DNA of 64,000 bases, from NCBI GenBank assembly GCA_964019425.1, contig OZ025851.1, positions 620,001-684,000 on the forward strand, in the 5' to 3' direction. Below, in pieces: positions 40,972-51,427 of this stretch; position 1 is the first letter of the stretch, and each line of letters begins with the position of its first letter. Source of the DNA: Flectonema sp. DT1601 (Eukaryota; Euglenozoa; Diplonemea; Diplonemida; Diplonemidae). The translations under genes and the position numbers were made by a program. Below the pieces are notes generated by a model. That model was not told the origin of the DNA. It did no database searches and was given only the letters and a program-made list of their open reading frames with translations.

Positions 40972-43803
40972 ATGCTACGAATATTGTTGTTGTGTTTTAT
41001 ATTATTTGGTGTTGACGTGTTGGGTATTTCTTGTTATGAAGAACCGAGTCCAGTGACAGGGTTGACATGTTCTTCTTACAGACCTTGTGATACCTGTGCG
41101 TTTACTTGTAAAGATCTACAGCATGTGTATGGATATGATTGTCGCTGTACTTGTTTCACAAATACCAGGACCATCATTGCTCCAAGTGCAACGTTATCGT
41201 TGCCTGTACTGGAGACGGAGGTACCACTGACACCAACACCGTACACATCATCACCAACACCACAAACATTATCACCGACGGTGTTGAGTTCGTCATCACC
41301 GACGGTGTTGAGTTCGTCATCACCGACGGTGTTGAGTTCGTCATCACCGACGGTTCCGATTGCGAATATTACTTTTGAAGGACCAGCTGAAGTCTCAGCT
41401 GATCAAATCGAACAGAGCGGAGTATTGTTTCGAATTAATGAAATTAACGAAGTTGGATTCTCTCAACAATTCCTATCATCAGATACCCCTCACGGGTTTA
41501 TATCAATTTCTGGAGGCGGTCCTGTTGGATCTCGAGGAGTGTCCATCTTGTCAGTTGAACACTTGAAATCAAACACTTCGAGTGTTGTTATTGTCATCAA
41601 GGTTAAGATTGGAACTGTTGATTCGTCGGGTGAGGATGTTCAACTTTACGTTAACGAGATTGCGACTAATGGAAAGATTATTGGACAAGCAAAACTATCA
41701 CTCAGAGTTAAGGCAGCAGTGTTTGGATCTTCTGATAGCTTCTCTGTAGTAATGGATAGTATTAATGGAGGTCGTAGTACTCAGGGGACAGCAGCAGCAG
41801 CATCAATCATGACCAGCTCAGGGTCTGCTGCTTCATCATTCGCAGCCATTGCTTTGAGTAAGTTCGACTGTCTTGGAAGAGGAAAGTTATCAACACTTCT
41901 GCATCCAACACAATTCATTATAAATAACAATGAATACGTTGGGTGTGCAGTCATGCAAGCAGTACTCTCTGTTGCGGTACTTCTCATACAGATGATTGTC
42001 GCCATGATTTGCTATTTCGCTTCTTCAAAAATAAACATTCCCATCGCCGGTGCCAATGGAAAACCTGTTAAAACCTGGACCAATGCATGCGCTGCAGTTC
42101 GATTCCCTGCCTTCAGTATTATTGGATGTTTGATTTGCTTTCCGGGTCTTGTTCTGTGCAGCTTCAGAGTTCTGTTTACTGCAGCAAATGTGACTGAAAT
42201 ATTTGTTGGTATATTATGTAGTACATTAGCCTTACTATATCCAATGGGTGTCGCATACTTTATGTGGAGAGCGAGGATTGCTCTCGTCTTTAAGAAGGAC
42301 AGCACCATCAAACCTCCTCTTCAATATCTCGTGGGACCTGGTGAATGGTGCAACGCAAATGGAACATGTACCCGTCAGCGTGCTGGAGTCTTGTTTCATG
42401 AGGTCGCTTCACATGCTTCCATGTTCACTCTCGCGATAGTCGTCGTAATTCTATTTTTGGGGATCACAAGAGCGATTCCTGCTCACGGTGAGACTCGAAC
42501 TTGTGCTCTTTCGGCATTTTTATGTACCTGCGTCTTTATGTGTGTTTCAGCGATTGTTTTTAAATATCGTCCACGACATCGATTGTGGGACTCTGCTGTA
42601 CTTCACTTCGAGTATCCTCTGCAGGGATTGGCAACTCTCTTTGAGGGATTTGGTTACGCCAGGGGAGCGCCGTCGGATGACTTCTGTTTCAAGGCGTCGT
42701 CGATGTTTTTATTAATAGTAACACTTGTTGTGATGATTAGAACTGTTTTAGACCTTTCATCTCAATGTTATATTTTATTAAAGAATCGGAGATCACGTTT
42801 ACAGTCCGAAGTCGACGGCGAACGCTCCTGCGACAAACTTGAAGACGATGAAATGTTGGTGATCACCGGCAACGACGTCGGATCAGAGGAAACCAGCGGC
42901 AGTGATCACGAAGAACCCAAAACACAAGAAAAATATAAACCTTTACTGTTAGCTGGTAAGCGTTGTGTAACACCTGTCACACCTCTTCATGATGTCGATA
43001 ATGATTATCAGGAGCGTAAAATAATAAGTCCTTTGGATAGTGTTTCTGTTGGTACTCCAAAACGTCAATTATCTCTTCAATATGATTCTGATCATTTGGA
43101 ATTACAATCAATGCAAACGAGTGATGGATTTGCGTACAAACCTCCTCTTCCTGTACCTCCAAAGAGGGATTCAGATCCTTTTGTTACGACTCCTACTGGA
43201 AGTTACTTTCCGCAGTTTTCTTCCAGACGTAGGAGTTCATGTGTTAGTGACGTCAGTGATATTTCAATTGACCCTTCGAGAGGACCTTCTCACAGAAGAG
43301 TTAGGAGATTGTCAGCAGTCGCAGAACCGATTGGAAGAGAAAGAGGAACTTCATTAATTGTAATGGGAATGGCAACACCTGTTGAGACCACTCCAATACC
43401 TCCTCCACGGAGAGGGTTTGGATCAGTTCCACCAAGTCCGAGGAACTCATCTGGTGAGTCTCCTCGTCAAAGAGGAATGACGACCGTTGCTTTTAATGAG
43501 ATCGCTCCAATCGAACCTTTGAAGAGATTCAGTTCAGGTTCAAGTTGTGAGTTCTCATCTACTGTTCCTCAAAAACCATCTTCTTACTCACCAGTCACAC
43601 CTGTTATGACACCACTTCAGTCTCCTCCTCAACGGAGTCGACGTGGAAGTAATGTCAGCAACTACAATGTGATTGATTCTAATGTTAATAATGAGAACAG
43701 CGAACAGTTTATTCATCACCGTGTTGTTAGGAATAGAGGGAACTCTCGTACTGAGTACAACAGAGAGGCAACTCTAACGAAGTTAGCTAGCGAACATCTT
43801 TAG
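40972..43803 (+). CDS. Multi-pass membrane protein with cysteine-rich ectodomain
   Basis: 943 residues. Signal peptide (MLRILLLCFILFGVDVLG), a Cys-rich module (CSSYRPCDTCAFTCKDL ...), a Ser/Thr/Pro stalk with SPTVLSSS repeats, a beta-rich domain (residues about 130-280), then about six transmembrane segments (residues about 320-600). The cytosolic tail of about 330 residues is Ser/Pro-rich and contains proline motifs (KPPLPVPPKRD). The arrangement resembles a receptor or surface protein, but I recognise no named family. A likely acceptor (CCACAAAAAG, AG at 40949-40950) lies 21 nt upstream of the ATG. Confidence 0.7.
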   Translation: MLRILLLCFILFGVDVLGISCYEEPSPVTGLTCSSYRPCDTCAFTCKDLQHVYGYDCRCTCFTNTRTIIAPSATLSLPVLETEVPLTPTPYTSSPTPQTLSPTVLSSSSPTVLSSSSPTVLSSSSPTVPIANITFEGPAEVSADQIEQSGVLFRINEINEVGFSQQFLSSDTPHGFISISGGGPVGSRGVSILSVEHLKSNTSSVVIVIKVKIGTVDSSGEDVQLYVNEIATNGKIIGQAKLSLRVKAAVFGSSDSFSVVMDSINGGRSTQGTAAAASIMTSSGSAASSFAAIALSKFDCLGRGKLSTLLHPTQFIINNNEYVGCAVMQAVLSVAVLLIQMIVAMICYFASSKINIPIAGANGKPVKTWTNACAAVRFPAFSIIGCLICFPGLVLCSFRVLFTAANVTEIFVGILCSTLALLYPMGVAYFMWRARIALVFKKDSTIKPPLQYLVGPGEWCNANGTCTRQRAGVLFHEVASHASMFTLAIVVVILFLGITRAIPAHGETRTCALSAFLCTCVFMCVSAIVFKYRPRHRLWDSAVLHFEYPLQGLATLFEGFGYARGAPSDDFCFKASSMFLLIVTLVVMIRTVLDLSSQCYILLKNRRSRLQSEVDGERSCDKLEDDEMLVITGNDVGSEETSGSDHEEPKTQEKYKPLLLAGKRCVTPVTPLHDVDNDYQERKIISPLDSVSVGTPKRQLSLQYDSDHLELQSMQTSDGFAYKPPLPVPPKRDSDPFVTTPTGSYFPQFSSRRRSSCVSDVSDISIDPSRGPSHRRVRRLSAVAEPIGRERGTSLIVMGMATPVETTPIPPPRRGFGSVPPSPRNSSGESPRQRGMTTVAFNEIAPIEPLKRFSSGSSCEFSSTVPQKPSSYSPVTPVMTPLQSPPQRSRRGSNVSNYNVIDSNVNNENSEQFIHHRVVRNRGNSRTEYNREATLTKLASEHL
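41275..41355 (+). repeat. In-frame 24-bp tandem repeat
   Basis: Three exact copies of a 24-bp unit beginning CCGACGGTGTTGAGTTCG plus a partial fourth. It encodes SPTVLSSS in the stalk of the membrane protein. Being a multiple of three, it can vary in copy number without frameshift. Confidence 0.85.
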
Positions 43804-43849
43804 GTGAGTAGCTCATCACTTCGTACTTTATTTTGTTGTGATAATTATT

Positions 43850-43884
43850 ATCAGTCAATCAACAGTGACTGTTGATTGACTGAT
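43850..43884. repeat. Perfect 35-nt palindrome in the 3' flank
   Basis: ATCAGTCAATCAACAGT, one G, then its exact reverse complement: 17-bp arms and a single-base centre. It lies 47 nt after the stop of the membrane-protein gene and could act as an mRNA 3' stem or be a protein-binding dyad. Confidence 0.85.
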
Positions 43885-44309
43885 GGCATTAAATTTAACT
43901 TTTGCTTTATCAGTCTGTTGGTTCCCTCCCTGAGAGGGTTCACAAAAGTTGATTATTCTCTCTTTTCTTAATCTATGTTATTGTTGGGTTTCACCTCACT
44001 ATTTTTGTAAGAGGTTGGAACTGATTTGTAGATCCCGTTGCCGCAATTGTTATTTTCAATAAAGAGGAGTCACGCAGAAGAACTTCACAAATCATCTCCA
44101 AATAGTGTGGTAAGGATCTGTTTATTTTGATTAATTCTGTTTCCCTTTCTCCACTGGTAGAGTGCTACGAACCAGAAATAATTTATATTTTGTTTTTATT
44201 TTTTATTTCCTTTAATATTTCTGCAATAATAATTTTCCTTTTTTTAATTTTCCTTTAATATTTATTTACCTTTGAAGTGTGAAGGAATACTATTTTAAGC
44301 TGTAACGGG

Positions 44310-44370
44310 CTACAGGGCATGGGGCACTCAACTTGTAGTACGTGGCCCCCGAATCCCCATATTCGACAGC
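44310..44370 (+). mobile_element. Isolated 3' end of the Penelope-like element family
   Basis: CTACAGGGCATGGGGCACTC and the following CCCCCGAATC...TTCGACA align with 58092-58153, the 3' end of the Penelope-like element in the HNH gene intron. No upstream part of the element is recognisable here. Confidence 0.6.
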
Positions 44371-45189
44371 ACGTATGCGATTTTTTATCGATACCAACTG
44401 TTGATTTCTTGTATTGCAACCAGGTTTGGCCGAACCCTATTTTCGTTTTAGCCAGTTTCAAGTTGCTTTCCGTTTAATATTTTGTATTGAGTTACCCCCC
44501 TCAATTATCGTTATGTTGTTTATGATACAATACATTTGTATTTTACGTACAAAATCAAACAGTTAAACCCCCCTCTGCATATGCGGGATGTCATTGCGAC
44601 CACAAGTTGCTTTATATTTAATCATAGTACTCTCTTAGAGTATGTTTCAGAGGTCAGCCTCAATCACGATGTCATTTGGTTTGTGTTGCGAATCCTAATC
44701 TCATTTAAATTTGTGTAGAAAATAAAATAAGGGATTTGACAAACTACTTTGATGACTGCTTTTTTTCTAAGCATTTCGATTTCGATTTCGATTTCTTTTT
44801 TTTTTTTTTTTTTTTTGGCTGTTTCCGAGTACCTGTATCGTTAAATTTTCTTTTCTTTATTCACACACCGCACCTGTTTTTATTGTACTTTGGCAACTTG
44901 TTGGAGTTGCACCGATTCTTCTTTTCTCTTTATTCCATTCTACCAATCAACTTCACAGAGGTAGGGGACTTTTTTAAAAAAAAACCTATTTAAATTTTAC
45001 CCAATACGTTTTTTTTTTTTATATACAAAACCAAACATCTTCTTTGTGATGTGTCAGTCAGTCTGGATAATTAATTTTTTAGCATTTCCGACGACTGATT
45101 TTCTTTTTGTGAGAAAATGAAAACATCAACTCTTACCGGGGCATTGCAATCGCTGCTTCATTTTTTTTTCCACTTCGAAGACGTGTTTT

Positions 45190-45318
45190 ACGAGCGAAAG
45201 AAAATTATGGCAGCGTAACGGTAACACCCTTTACTTTATAGGCTTGTTCTCGGTTACTCGTACAAATAAAAACAAAGTGTGAGAATTATTTAGTGAGGTG
45301 CCGATTCTTTTTCTTTTC
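45190..45318 (+). repeat. Repeat R1 copy b (diverged)
   Basis: Shares GCAGCGTAAC, TTTACTTTATAGG, ACAAATAAAAACAAA, GTGTGAG and GTGCCGATTCTTTTT with copy a, in order. The stem words changed together (GTAAC still pairs with GTTAC), supporting a folded RNA. Confidence 0.5.
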
Positions 45319-45963
45319 CTTTTCCTTTTCCTTTTTTAATAAAATTTTATTAGTTTTTTTTAATTTAAGAGAACACAAGTAGATATTGAGTTGTAGAAAT
45401 TAATCTGCTGAAGCATAAAATTCATAGAATTGCGAGTGAATTATTATTATTATTATTATTTTTTTTTGTTTTGTATTTCCACAGCCTTTGGAGGGAACTT
45501 CAGGAAGAGAACCTTTTCTTTCCCTTTCTCGGCTTTAGAAGGTCACCCTTAGCTTTGCTATATTTTTGTGACTTGATCTTTGTTTTTCTCTCCCCTCATC
45601 TATTTTCTTCTCGTTGCCAAAAAAAAAAAAAAAATCTTTTTTTCTTTTTTTGGAATTATACAAAAAAACCTTACCTGTTGCAGCATCTTATTGCTGTGAA
45701 TGGCAAGTCATTTGCCTCTTCAATCAGCTGTGAGATAAACAAAACGAAACAAAACTAAAATACGAAAAGTTCTTTAATTTGAACCAATCCAACAGCAATA
45801 GAGAGGAAATCTGTGGAGAGTTACCACCCTTCACGTTCCCTTAAAATCTTTACTTACTTACTGGCAGTAGTAGTTTAGAATGGTGTGAGCTTGTGAGGAA
45901 GGCGGCTTTACCTTTTTATAGACACAACCTTGAATTTAACAAAGTATTGTAGTGGCAGCACCA

Positions 45964-46001
45964 CCTTTAACTTTATCAGTTTTAAATCGGGTTTTTCGTG
46001 A
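45964..46001 (+). repeat. Repeat R2 copy b
   Basis: TTTAACTTTATCAGTTTTAA then ATCGGG..., followed downstream by ACAAACAAAAACATAAAC and TATTTTTTGTGTA, which also follow R2 at 46441. Confidence 0.45.
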
Positions 46002-46440
46002 CACAAACAAAAACATAAACAAGAAGAGTTTTTTTACTATTTTTTGTGTAGTTTTTAAAAAAAACAATTCTTCCTTTTTTTTTTTTTTTTATCCTTTCTC
46101 AGATCAATTAATTATTATGTCGCTCTTGATTTCTATCTAATAAATAAATAAATAAATAAATAAATCTTTCTCTTCTCTTTTCTTCTCTTCTCTTCTCTTT
46201 TCTCTGGTTGTGATTTTTTATATATTTTTTTTTTTTGTTCTCCTTTCGTCTGGCTAACAAAAGCTGCCATTCAATGCTCCCTGCTGCCTCTTTTTTTTTT
46301 TCTCCCCCTCCTTACAATTTTTGTGGCTTCTTCGAAGCTTCCTGAGTGGTATTACTCGAGACTGTGATTGCCGTCATGTCAAAAAGGAAAAAAAAAACTT
46401 TTTTTTTTTTTTTTTGATGTCAGCAGTTCGCCGGAAACCC

Positions 46441-46550
46441 CCTTTAGCTTTATCAGTTTAAGTCGGTTCACGGGGGGGGGGTTTCGCCTTCAAACAAAAC
46501 ATCAATAAGTGTTTATTACGATTTTTTGTGTAAAGATTAAGTTAAAGCCA
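46441..46550 (+). repeat. Repeat R2 copy c
   Basis: TTTAGCTTTATCAGTTTAAG then TCGGTTCACGG, followed by ACAAAACATCAATAAG and ATTTTTTGTGTAAAG. It lies directly before R1 copy c, so R1 and R2 may form one larger unit. Confidence 0.5.
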
Positions 46551-46568
46551 TTTCTTTTTTTGTACTTG

Positions 46569-46650
46569 AAAGAAAATTTTTGTGTCAGCGTAACTAACCT
46601 ATTTCCTTTATTAGGATTTTGTATCAGTTGCGCAGAAACAAAAATTTTAG
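46569..46650 (+). repeat. Repeat R1 copy c (5' and core part)
   Basis: GTGTCAGCGTAACTAACC then TATTTCCTTTATTAGGATTT and GTTGCGCA are identical to copy a; the 3' part is lost. Confidence 0.6.
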
Positions 46651-47618
46651 TTTTTTTGGGTACAGTTTTGTGGTTCAATAAATGAATCAGTTCGTGTGCG
46701 AAGAATTATCCTTTCTTCCTGTCAGGGGGGGAGCTAAAGTGTGGTAAAGCTGATCATTTTCTTTCTCCGTTGCGAATGTATAAAGTAGGAGAAGAGTCCT
46801 TCCTGTCGAGAGCAATAGAAAGGACAACCGAAACTAACTACGTTTTTTTCTTTTAAAAAAAAAATTATTGTCTGAATGTTCACACATTGACACGGTGTGC
46901 GTTATGCCTTAGCTGGCAAGACTTATGTTTTGTGTGTTTGAGGAAACTGATCACATTTCTCACTGTTCTGATGATGTGTTTTCTGTTTTATTCTTAACTT
47001 ACTACCTTATTGAATATGAAGGTTTCGATTCGCCCCCGCGTATTCGGGGAGGTATTCCCATCTCACATCCCAAAATTAATTGGTGAGTGATCTCCGTCAT
47101 CACCTCTCAGAAGAGTGCGATAGAGACCTCCTCAAGGGAAATAATAAAGTTGTTTATTATCACAAGAGGACTGGCATTTCTTGTTTTTTTTTTTTTTTTT
47201 TTCGGGGAAGGAAAAAAATGTATTAGCTATTGGATATTTTTATTCTGTTTTTCCCGGCTCGATTTCATTTACTTTTTTTTTTAATAGCAATCTTAGAAGG
47301 CAACATACGCAACGCATTCTTATTGTCTGCACAGCTTATGAAAAATCGTTTGATCCGTCTTCCACATTTTGCATCACCACCATCCATGATAAACAAGAAT
47401 AATAATATTTAAAAATGCCTGCCTAACTTTTATTCGCTGAATTTTCAGTTTTTTCTTTTTTTTTTTAAAAATATTTTATAGGAAACAGCTCCTTAAGAAC
47501 TCACTGATAAAGTCCTCGTGAAGGACATGTCAACCAGACAGTCTGTTGTTGTGAATATCCTCAAAAAAGATGTTTAGTACGAGACGGGTCAAATGCGGAT
47601 TACAATTCCGAACGACGG

Positions 47619-48977
47619 ATGAGTTTTACAAAAAAAAAACTAAAATTAAATAAATTAATTCCACTTCCCAAGTCCTCACCTAACAAAAAAATGATGAATC
47701 AAATGAAATCCGCAGTCAGATATTTAGTTGTTGGAGAAGGGATTGTAGCACCCTTAATGGCTCTGTGTTTAAGAGAGCAGGGTTTACAAACTGACTTGTT
47801 ACATCGAAAGAATGAAATTCAGAGTAGAGACAACGGTTCTATAGTACTGCCTCCCAGTGTGACTCACTTCTTGACGGAGGATTTGGGTTTGTCAGGAGCT
47901 CAACCTCCGGGTAATATTGTAAGTAGCTACTACAGCTATGATAACAGGAAGAATGTTTTAATGAACTTAAACTTGGAAGGATTAAAACATGATGAGACTG
48001 GATCATTCTTTTGTTGTCAACGAAGTGAAATTGAAAAACTTCTCGTCAGAGAATGTCAACGAGGAGCTCAATACTTAGAACACGCTAATCCAGTTTCTGT
48101 TTTAAATAGTGACATCATACGACTCGATCCGTCTTTACAGGGAGTCAAGACAACTTTTGTTAATGGAAATAGTCGTTCTTATACTCACATTATAAACTGT
48201 TCTCGTAACATGGGAGCAGTCCCACTGATGTCAACATCTAAGGATGATACTTGTGTTGATCTAAGAAAGAATATAGAAACAACTGTTTCACGAGCTGATG
48301 AATCAAGTCCGTTGTATCTTGATTGGACAGTTCCACTCCCATCTGAGAATTGGGAACTTCAACAAGATGAGATCGCTGAAATAGTTCACAGGCAAGCCAG
48401 AAAGATGTACGTCCGACCAGTTTCTGCAACTCAAATGTGCATAACGCTAACTGCACCAAAACATGGTACGCTGTTGAATAATGCAAAACCTGCGAATCAT
48501 TTCAACGCACTGCTGTCGTCGTGGTCAGTTGGAGAAGAAGTTACTCACAATCTCTGGAAGACTGCAATCCTTCCGGCTCTGACAGAAGCAGTTCCAAAGA
48601 GTTACAAGAAAGTTGAATACTTGACGCCAACTTATTGTTTGGATGATTGGACTGAACTACCCAACAACAGAATTATTAGAATCGGACCTGCTGCTCACAG
48701 CACTACCTCGCAGGCTATCGATGTTGGTGACGCTATTGACTTTCAGGATTGTTTTGGTTTATCGGAGTTTCTTGCAAGTCACAACATTGAAGACATAAAT
48801 GGGTATCTTAAAGATCGAAGAGAAGAAGTAATTGATGAAATGAATCAGGTAGCTGCACTTGATGAGATTACACTACGAAGACGTAAGAAGATGGCTTACA
48901 GTATTAGAAGAACCTATCAAATATGGACAAAGGCTTACTCCAGAGCATGGAAGAGATCTTTAAGACCTTTCTGTTAG
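47619..48977 (+). CDS. FAD-dependent monooxygenase-like protein
   Basis: 452 residues, one exon. An N-terminal Rossmann motif YLVVGEGIVAPLMALCLREQ (GxGxxA variant) follows a basic leader of about 30 residues that might be a mitochondrial targeting sequence. A second FAD motif near the end, IIRIGPAAHSTTSQAIDVGD, matches the LxGDAAH...G.G motif of group A flavin monooxygenases (UbiH/COQ6, squalene-epoxidase-like), with the usual Asp replaced by Pro. Middle parts are diverged. The substrate cannot be told, and the Asp loss leaves activity uncertain. An alternative start is the MMNQMKS methionine about 24 codons in. Confidence 0.65.
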   Translation: MSFTKKKLKLNKLIPLPKSSPNKKMMNQMKSAVRYLVVGEGIVAPLMALCLREQGLQTDLLHRKNEIQSRDNGSIVLPPSVTHFLTEDLGLSGAQPPGNIVSSYYSYDNRKNVLMNLNLEGLKHDETGSFFCCQRSEIEKLLVRECQRGAQYLEHANPVSVLNSDIIRLDPSLQGVKTTFVNGNSRSYTHIINCSRNMGAVPLMSTSKDDTCVDLRKNIETTVSRADESSPLYLDWTVPLPSENWELQQDEIAEIVHRQARKMYVRPVSATQMCITLTAPKHGTLLNNAKPANHFNALLSSWSVGEEVTHNLWKTAILPALTEAVPKSYKKVEYLTPTYCLDDWTELPNNRIIRIGPAAHSTTSQAIDVGDAIDFQDCFGLSEFLASHNIEDINGYLKDRREEVIDEMNQVAALDEITLRRRKKMAYSIRRTYQIWTKAYSRAWKRSLRPFC

Positions 48978-49314
48978 ACAGACAGCTCTCTTCGCATCAA
49001 ACAAAAGTATTTGGTGACTGCGGCTAACCTCGATGTTAGATTATTTGAAAACATTCTTTTTTATATATATATATATTTTTTTTTATTCAACTTATTCTGT
49101 TGTTAAGTGTCATCAGATTTTGTGCCTTTCGGGCAAGAAAAGGGAAGTAGTTTTCTTCCCTCTCATTCTCTCTCTCTTGAGATTTTTTATTTACAAAATT
49201 ATTTTTTCTTCTCATCAAAAAAAAACAAAATGAAGCAGGCGATAAATTGTAGTATTTTCTTGCGAGTGTTTTGTTTAGAGGTATTCCCCAACACGGTGGA
49301 TGAAAATAATTTTA

Positions 49315-49328
49315 CTTCCCACAGACAG
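49315..49328 (+). promoter_or_regulatory. Likely spliced-leader acceptor
   Basis: CTTCCCACAGACAG, with AG at 49324 or 49328, 4-8 nt before the next ATG. The 5' UTR would be unusually short. Confidence 0.5.
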
Positions 49329-49332
49329 GTAG

Positions 49333-50478
49333 ATGGCAGTCAGGAGATCTGTTTTGATCCTCTCATCGCTGATTGCTCTTCTCTTGTTGCGGCAGAGCTT
49401 CATTCCACGAGAAGCTGCTACGAGCGGGTTAATTGAAAAAGTGGCACTGAGAGAAACATTACTACGAAAACAATGCGAATCTGAACTGAAAAAAGTTCGG
49501 GAAGATCCTAAATCAGACCAAGAAACTATCGCACCCTGTGAGCAGAAAGTGAAATCCAACGAAGAAGTTGAGGAACATGATAACATTAAAACAAAACAAG
49601 AGGATAGCCTTCCTTATTTAATATTTTCAATTCCAACTGTTCCTCGCAGTGGAAATCAGAAATACCTAAAACGTGTTCTCCAAACGTTCGACGACGAGTT
49701 AACTGGTCTTTATAGATCGAATGTAAAAGTACACGTCATGAATATGAGAGCTGGAGAACACAGTCTGTTTGATGAAATGAAAGAAAAGTATTCTTCCGAA
49801 AGTTGGATTGTTTTCAGTGAAAACGATTCCCCGCATTCGATAGATGACAGCAAACCAATCCCGAAGGTATCTCCTCAAAGAAAACAAGAAAAACCCAACT
49901 CAAAAGTAATGCGACAAACCCTCGACGTTGTTTCTCTCCTCGAGAGTGTCGCTACAAAGAGTAAATATGTGATGCTCTATGAGGATGACTTCGAGCTTTG
50001 TCCTGGTGCGATGACCGCAATTCATTATTTTATAGAAAAAGCAAATCGATACAATCCTCACTGGGCAGGTATCCGCTGCTCTTTTGGATTAAATGGAATC
50101 GTATTACAGAACACTGATCCTCACCAGGATGTTCTTTACTTTAAATCATATCTACTACGTCACTATGCTCGTAGACCTCCTGATCATCTTGTTGTTGAAT
50201 GGTATGCTGGAGAGATTTCTGAATCAAAGAAATATATTTCAGATAGAAAGGTGATGGCCTTCAGACATAATATCGCCAACCACATCGGATCAAAGAGTAC
50301 ATTGAGATCGTCAAAGCATTGGTCCTTTCCTGGTTGCTTTGAGGAATTGATCGCCCCGCAGGTATTCGAAGTAGAGGCCTGGGACCCATCAAAGTGTCCA
50401 AAAGATGACATCTGGCCCTGTGACTACGAATCCTCATCACCGTCAACTATAAAGTGGTTGCCAGTTGAAACTGATTAA
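49333..50478 (+). CDS. Type II membrane glycosyltransferase-like protein
   Basis: 381 residues. A short cytosolic end (MAVRRS) and one signal-anchor (VLILSSLIALLLL) give Golgi type II topology. A charged stem follows, then a GT-A-like domain: IPTVPRSGNQKYLKRVLQTF, the acidic motif YEDDFELCPGA (EDD at 217-219) and a conserved-looking end (YLLRHYARRPPDHLVVEWYAGE, HNIANHIGSKSTLR). The IPTVPR start and the SKSTLR end recall the MGAT4 (GlcNAc-transferase IV) group, which adds beta-1,4-GlcNAc to N-glycans. Family level is likely; acceptor specificity is not determinable. Confidence 0.65.
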   Translation: MAVRRSVLILSSLIALLLLRQSFIPREAATSGLIEKVALRETLLRKQCESELKKVREDPKSDQETIAPCEQKVKSNEEVEEHDNIKTKQEDSLPYLIFSIPTVPRSGNQKYLKRVLQTFDDELTGLYRSNVKVHVMNMRAGEHSLFDEMKEKYSSESWIVFSENDSPHSIDDSKPIPKVSPQRKQEKPNSKVMRQTLDVVSLLESVATKSKYVMLYEDDFELCPGAMTAIHYFIEKANRYNPHWAGIRCSFGLNGIVLQNTDPHQDVLYFKSYLLRHYARRPPDHLVVEWYAGEISESKKYISDRKVMAFRHNIANHIGSKSTLRSSKHWSFPGCFEELIAPQVFEVEAWDPSKCPKDDIWPCDYESSSPSTIKWLPVETD

Positions 50479-50728
50479 CAATATTAAAACTTAACAAAAA
50501 AACTAAACCGTTGGGATGATGACGAGCTCATTTTTTGATCCTATTATTCGAGTTGGTTACTTTTTCACGTCGATTATTTTCATTATTTTATTTTTCATTC
50601 AGAACAACAACAACAAGTTATGTGTCCACTTCTTATTATTAAAATATATGATTCGACATCAACAACCAGATGAGAGTAGTTGTGTGTAATTATATCACTT
50701 TTCAGGGAATACAAACAACAGATAAAAG
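50479..50728. other. Short spacer with likely SL acceptor
   Basis: TATATCACTTTTCAG ends at 50705, 23 nt before the next ATG. Nothing else is seen. Confidence 0.5.
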
Positions 50729-51427
50729 ATGTCTCTCCTTCGACTAATCGCCCTGATTGGATTACTGACTGTCAGTGAGTGCTGTATTGACGTTGTTAAC
50801 AACACAATAGCGACATTGTACGGAGCTCAATGTGATGGAATGAGGAAAGCTCTCTACGGACAAGCACTTCTAGTGTGGGAGTGGAAGCAGACTTGTGGAC
50901 CTTGTTACTCAGTTATGGGAGGAAGGTTAGTAGGACAGGGAAGTGATTGTGTTGCAGCGATGACAAAGTTCAATGAAATAACTGCTGCCTGTGGAGGATG
51001 TGTGACCGCAGCGCCTGTGATCTCACCAATCGACGCCTCAACAGAATCGTCTTCGGGGTCGGGGACGTCAACAGTGGAGTTGACGGGTCCAATCAGTACG
51101 ATATTTATAGTTGGTGTTTGTTTAATTATTTGTGTTGTTGGTTCAGCAATCTGGTATTGTTATATTAGAAAATCTCCTGACGAGAAGGTCCAAGAAGCCA
51201 AACTCCGAAACTTCAACATGCTTGACATCCAACCGAAGAAGAAACAACCCGAGACACTTCTCGACAGAGGACAGACTTATCATTCATTTCCTACTAAGGC
51301 AGTCGCTAGTCCGTCAGAAGATGATGACAATTTGTACCCCACCGCTGATGACTCTCCGACAGGAGAATATCACAATCCGGAAATTCATCGCAGCTTTGAT
51401 AAACCGAAAGCAAAGCTGTTTGTGTAA
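50729..51427 (+). CDS. Small type I membrane protein, unknown
   Basis: 232 residues. Signal peptide (MSLLRLIALIGLLTVSECC), an ectodomain of about 100 residues with about seven cysteines (CDGMRKALYG, CGPCYSVMGG, CGGCVTAAP), one transmembrane helix (ISTIFIVGVCLIICVVGSAI) and an 80-residue hydrophilic tail rich in Asp/Pro. The unusual gene neighbours and the cysteine pattern resemble a surface protein; no family is recognised. Confidence 0.65.
   Translation: MSLLRLIALIGLLTVSECCIDVVNNTIATLYGAQCDGMRKALYGQALLVWEWKQTCGPCYSVMGGRLVGQGSDCVAAMTKFNEITAACGGCVTAAPVISPIDASTESSSGSGTSTVELTGPISTIFIVGVCLIICVVGSAIWYCYIRKSPDEKVQEAKLRNFNMLDIQPKKKQPETLLDRGQTYHSFPTKAVASPSEDDDNLYPTADDSPTGEYHNPEIHRSFDKPKAKLFV

Larger units (their letters stand above)
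43885..47618. other. Long gene-free region with several dispersed repeats
   Basis: No believable exon in 3.7 kb. It holds a PLE 3'-end piece (44310), R1 copies (45190, 46569), R2 copies (45964, 46441), an (AATA)n and TTCTC microsatellite (46139-46205), and many homopolymers. A likely acceptor TTTTATAG ends at 47481. Confidence 0.5.

Noticed and set aside
45471-45758. 95-residue frame as a small gene
   Set aside because: Phe/Lys-rich translation of homopolymers with no start context or family features.
48238-48486. Minus-strand gene opposite the FAD protein
   Set aside because: Overlaps a well-supported + gene and has no recognisable domain.
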